From Acidobacterium sp. (GTDB lineage Bacteria; Acidobacteriota; Terriglobia; Terriglobales; Acidobacteriaceae): DNA of 32,904 bases. The stretch spans positions 1 through 32,904 of the forward strand of contig DAHUYD010000071.1 of assembly GCA_027315385.1 (NCBI GenBank), read 5' to 3'. The notes beneath the pieces were generated by a model. That model was not told the origin of the DNA, did no database searches, and saw nothing but the letters and a program-made list of their open reading frames with translations. Below are positions 30,495 through 32,904 of the stretch, in pieces. A program made the translations under genes and the position numbers. Numbering within the stretch: the stretch's first letter is position 1; each line of letters opens with the position of its first letter.

Positions 30495-32904
30495 ATGATG
30501 AATGGGTTATTGGCCTGTTGGCTTGTTGTCTGCGCGCTGCTGGCTCCCTCGCTGCACGCGGCGAGCGTGACTGCTTTGCATAAAAATTGGCGGCTTCAGT
30601 CGGCGTGCAAAGTCAGCGTGGCGGGCGACGCGATTTCGGTGGTCGGATTTCCGACCCAGAGGTGGATCGCCGCGACGGTGCCCAGCACAGTGCTGGCGGC
30701 CCAGGTAGTGGCGGGCATCTATCCCGACCCGTATTTCGGCGATAATTTGCGGAAGATTCCGGGCACGTCTTACCCGATTGGCGAAAATTTCGAGAATTTG
30801 CCGATGCCGGCCGATAGCCCCTATCACTGCGGATGGTGGTATCGCGATCAGTTCACCGCGCCCGCGGGTCCGCAGCGGGGGGGGCGGTATTGGCTGCACT
30901 TCGGCGGCATTAACTATCGGGCGGAGATCTGGCTGAACGGTCACAAAGTGGCGGACTCGTCGCAGATCGCGGGCGCGTACCGAACCTACGACCTGGATGT
31001 GACGAAATATCTGAAGCCCCGCGGCTCAAACGCGCTGGCGGTGGAGACATTCGCTCCCACGCCGATGGACCTGGGCATCAACTGGGTGGACTGGAGTCCC
31101 GCGCCGCCGGACAAGGACATGGGCCTGTGGGGCGCGGTGGATCTGGTGAGCACGGGACCCGTGGCGCTGCGCTCGCCGATGGTCGCCACGCATTTTCCGG
31201 ATGAGAACCTGAGCACCGCGGATCTGACCGTCTATGCCGAAGTGGAGAACGCCACGGATCAGGCCGTGCAGAGCGTCGTGTCCGGATCCGCGTCGGGCGC
31301 GGGCTTTCAGCAGACGGTTTCGCTGGCTCCCCACGAGCAGCGGACAATCGTGTTTACTCCGGAGCAGTTTCCGCAACTGCGAATTCACGATCCGAAAATA
31401 TGGTGGCCGTGGCAGATGGGATTGCCAACTCTCGAGCGCCTTTCGATGAGCGTTCGCGTGCAGGGGCAGCTCAGCGACCAGAAGAGCGTTGAGTTCGGCA
31501 TTCGAGAGATAACCTCGGAGCTGACCGGGACCGGCAGCCGTCTGTTTCGTGTGAATGGCAAGCCGATCCTGATTCGTGGCGGAGGGTGGTCGCAGGACAT
31601 GATGCTGCGTAGTAACCCCGAGCGGCTCCGGGAGCAGTTCGAACTGGTGCGCAACATAGGACTGAACACGATTCGGCTGGAAGGCAAACTGGATACCGGC
31701 GACTTCTTCCGGCTTGCGGACAAAAACGGGATTCTGGTGATGGCCGGCTGGTGCTGCTGCGATCACTGGGAGCGGTGGAAGACCTGGACACCGCGGGACA
31801 TCGCCGTTGCGACGGCATCGCTGCGTTCGCAGATGCTGCGGCTGCGGCATTATCCGAGCCTTCTGGTGTGGCTGAACGGCAGTGACAACGCTCCACCGGC
31901 CAATGTGGAGAGCGCGTATCTCAAGGTGGAAGCGGAGACGCACTGGCCCAATCCGATCATTTCCTCCGCCGGGGGGCAAGTTACAACTGTTACCGGCCCC
32001 AGCGGTGTGAAGATGACCGGGCCATATAACTATGTTGAACCGAGTTACTGGTATGTGGATAAGCGCTTCGGCGGCGCATTCGGATACAACACGGAAACCA
32101 GCCCGGGGCCGGACATTCCGTCGCGCGCGAGCCGCGCGAAGTTTCTTCCCGATCCCGATGCCTGGCCGCCCTCGGCTGACTGGAGCTACCACATGGGCAG
32201 CGGGGAGTTCACGAACCTCAAGGACCTCCTGTTGGCAATGGACGCGATGTATGAGAAACCCACTTCAGCAGCGCAGTTCGACCGCATGGCGGGGACCATG
32301 GAGTACGACTCGGAACGCGCTATGTTCGAGGCCTACTCGCGCAATAAGTACTACTCCACCGGGGTGATCCAGTGGATGCTGAACAACGCCTGGCCTTCGA
32401 TGATTTGGCATCTGTACGATTACAATCTCGAAGCGGACCCCGGCTATTTCGGGGTAAAGAAGGCCTGCGAGCCGCTGCATATCCAGTATTCCTACGACAA
32501 TCAGTCGATTGCCTTGGTGAACAGCACTTACAGACGGGTGGATGGGCTGCATGCCAGCGTGGACGTGCACGGCATCAACTGGAACCAGTTGTACAGCGCG
32601 GAGCGGGTGGTGAGCGCGCCCGCCGACAGCTCGCAGCAGGTGCTCAGTCTCCCGGCAAAGTTGTTTAACGGAGTGGAGAGGATATTCTTCATCGACCTGA
32701 CGCTCAAGGATTCCGCGGGGCACATTGTCAGCCGCAATTTCTACTGGGTACCCTACGCGCCGACCACCTTCGACTGGTGGGGAACGCAGTATACGTACAC
32801 GCCCGCGGAGCTTTATCCCGATATGAGGGCGCTGACGCACCTGCCGCCCGCAACCGTTGCCGCGCGGGCCGACGTGGTGAGCACCCCGCAGGGACGGGAA
32901 ATCC
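30495..32904 (+). CDS. GH2 enzyme, exo-beta-D-glucosaminidase-like (3' end missing)
   Basis: At least 803 residues, running off the right edge. A signal sequence covers about 1-22. The GH2 sugar-binding domain (WWYRDQF, GINYRAEIWLNGH 138-150), beta-sandwich and TIM barrel (NGKPILIRGGGWSQDM 354-369; GLNTIRLEGKLD) follow. The catalytic acid is Asp464 in WLNGSDNAPP and the nucleophile Glu534 in GYNTETSPGPDIPS. The GSD motif instead of the usual NE and the GPYNYVEPSYWY stretch match exo-beta-D-glucosaminidases such as CsxA, as recalled (Asp469/Glu541, similar spacing). GGGAAGG lies 7 bases before ATG 30495. It is probably co-transcribed with lacI. Glucosaminides such as chitosan fragments are the inferred substrate. 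Confidence 0.88.
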   Translation, partial: MMNGLLACWLVVCALLAPSLHAASVTALHKNWRLQSACKVSVAGDAISVVGFPTQRWIAATVPSTVLAAQVVAGIYPDPYFGDNLRKIPGTSYPIGENFENLPMPADSPYHCGWWYRDQFTAPAGPQRGGRYWLHFGGINYRAEIWLNGHKVADSSQIAGAYRTYDLDVTKYLKPRGSNALAVETFAPTPMDLGINWVDWSPAPPDKDMGLWGAVDLVSTGPVALRSPMVATHFPDENLSTADLTVYAEVENATDQAVQSVVSGSASGAGFQQTVSLAPHEQRTIVFTPEQFPQLRIHDPKIWWPWQMGLPTLERLSMSVRVQGQLSDQKSVEFGIREITSELTGTGSRLFRVNGKPILIRGGGWSQDMMLRSNPERLREQFELVRNIGLNTIRLEGKLDTGDFFRLADKNGILVMAGWCCCDHWERWKTWTPRDIAVATASLRSQMLRLRHYPSLLVWLNGSDNAPPANVESAYLKVEAETHWPNPIISSAGGQVTTVTGPSGVKMTGPYNYVEPSYWYVDKRFGGAFGYNTETSPGPDIPSRASRAKFLPDPDAWPPSADWSYHMGSGEFTNLKDLLLAMDAMYEKPTSAAQFDRMAGTMEYDSERAMFEAYSRNKYYSTGVIQWMLNNAWPSMIWHLYDYNLEADPGYFGVKKACEPLHIQYSYDNQSIALVNSTYRRVDGLHASVDVHGINWNQLYSAERVVSAPADSSQQVLSLPAKLFNGVERIFFIDLTLKDSAGHIVSRNFYWVPYAPTTFDWWGTQYTYTPAELYPDMRALTHLPPATVAARADVVSTPQGREI

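Noticed and set aside
31026-32192. A 388-codon open frame antisense to the GH2 gene
   Set aside because: The plus strand is a clear GH2 enzyme with catalytic motifs; the antisense frame shows none.

Overview
The window is a high-GC bacterial chromosome segment that reads as Acidobacteriota. The indications are a 1,224-residue Oar-type TonB-dependent receptor with an N-terminal carboxypeptidase-like domain, its pairing with a LacI regulator and a glycoside hydrolase, a VKOR plus thioredoxin pair, a PadR regulator, and an SSS sugar symporter next to a fucose-isomerase-like enzyme. The phylum call is an inference from gene content; no rRNA or tRNA gene is present.

Positions 1-3125 hold the 5' part of purH (minus), a CruF-type carotenoid membrane protein, a rhomboid protease and a small XRE regulator. 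Positions 3623-7901 form a pentose cassette: araD, an SSS sodium:sugar symporter, a 68-residue two-TM protein and a FucI-like isomerase, closed by a strong intrinsic terminator. Positions 8073-9398 (minus) hold a tiny secreted Cys-rich peptide and a PadR/NifX-like metal-type cassette with a palindrome over a -10 element. Positions 9525-10890 are a tight thioesterase-thioredoxin-VKOR operon, followed by a convergent TPR membrane protein.

Positions 11703-12842 are sparse: a candidate structured RNA with an intrinsic terminator, one unrecognised 113-residue protein and a long hairpin. Then come purD, an Nramp-like metal transporter that lacks the usual DPGN motif with a small TM partner, an HPP-family membrane protein and a membrane-anchored SDR.

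Positions 17950-25428 are a seven-gene envelope cluster: GDPD-membrane-domain-like protein, DUF4129, DUF4350, MoxR, DUF58, a SpoIIM-like protein on the opposite strand, and RDD. Its order and orientation match, from memory, Mycobacterium tuberculosis Rv3689-Rv3695. The DUF4129 gene lacks a normal start codon behind a good ribosome-binding site.

Positions 25450-32904 look like a glycan utilisation locus: the Oar-like receptor (minus), a divergent LacI regulator with a perfect palindromic operator beside a strong promoter, and a truncated GH2 enzyme with the catalytic Asp/Glu pattern of exo-beta-D-glucosaminidases. No CRISPR array, insertion sequence, prophage or integrase was seen. The points most worth following are the conserved MoxR cluster, the PadR/NifX cassette, the small partner of the sugar symporter, the divergent Nramp, and the candidate RNA.
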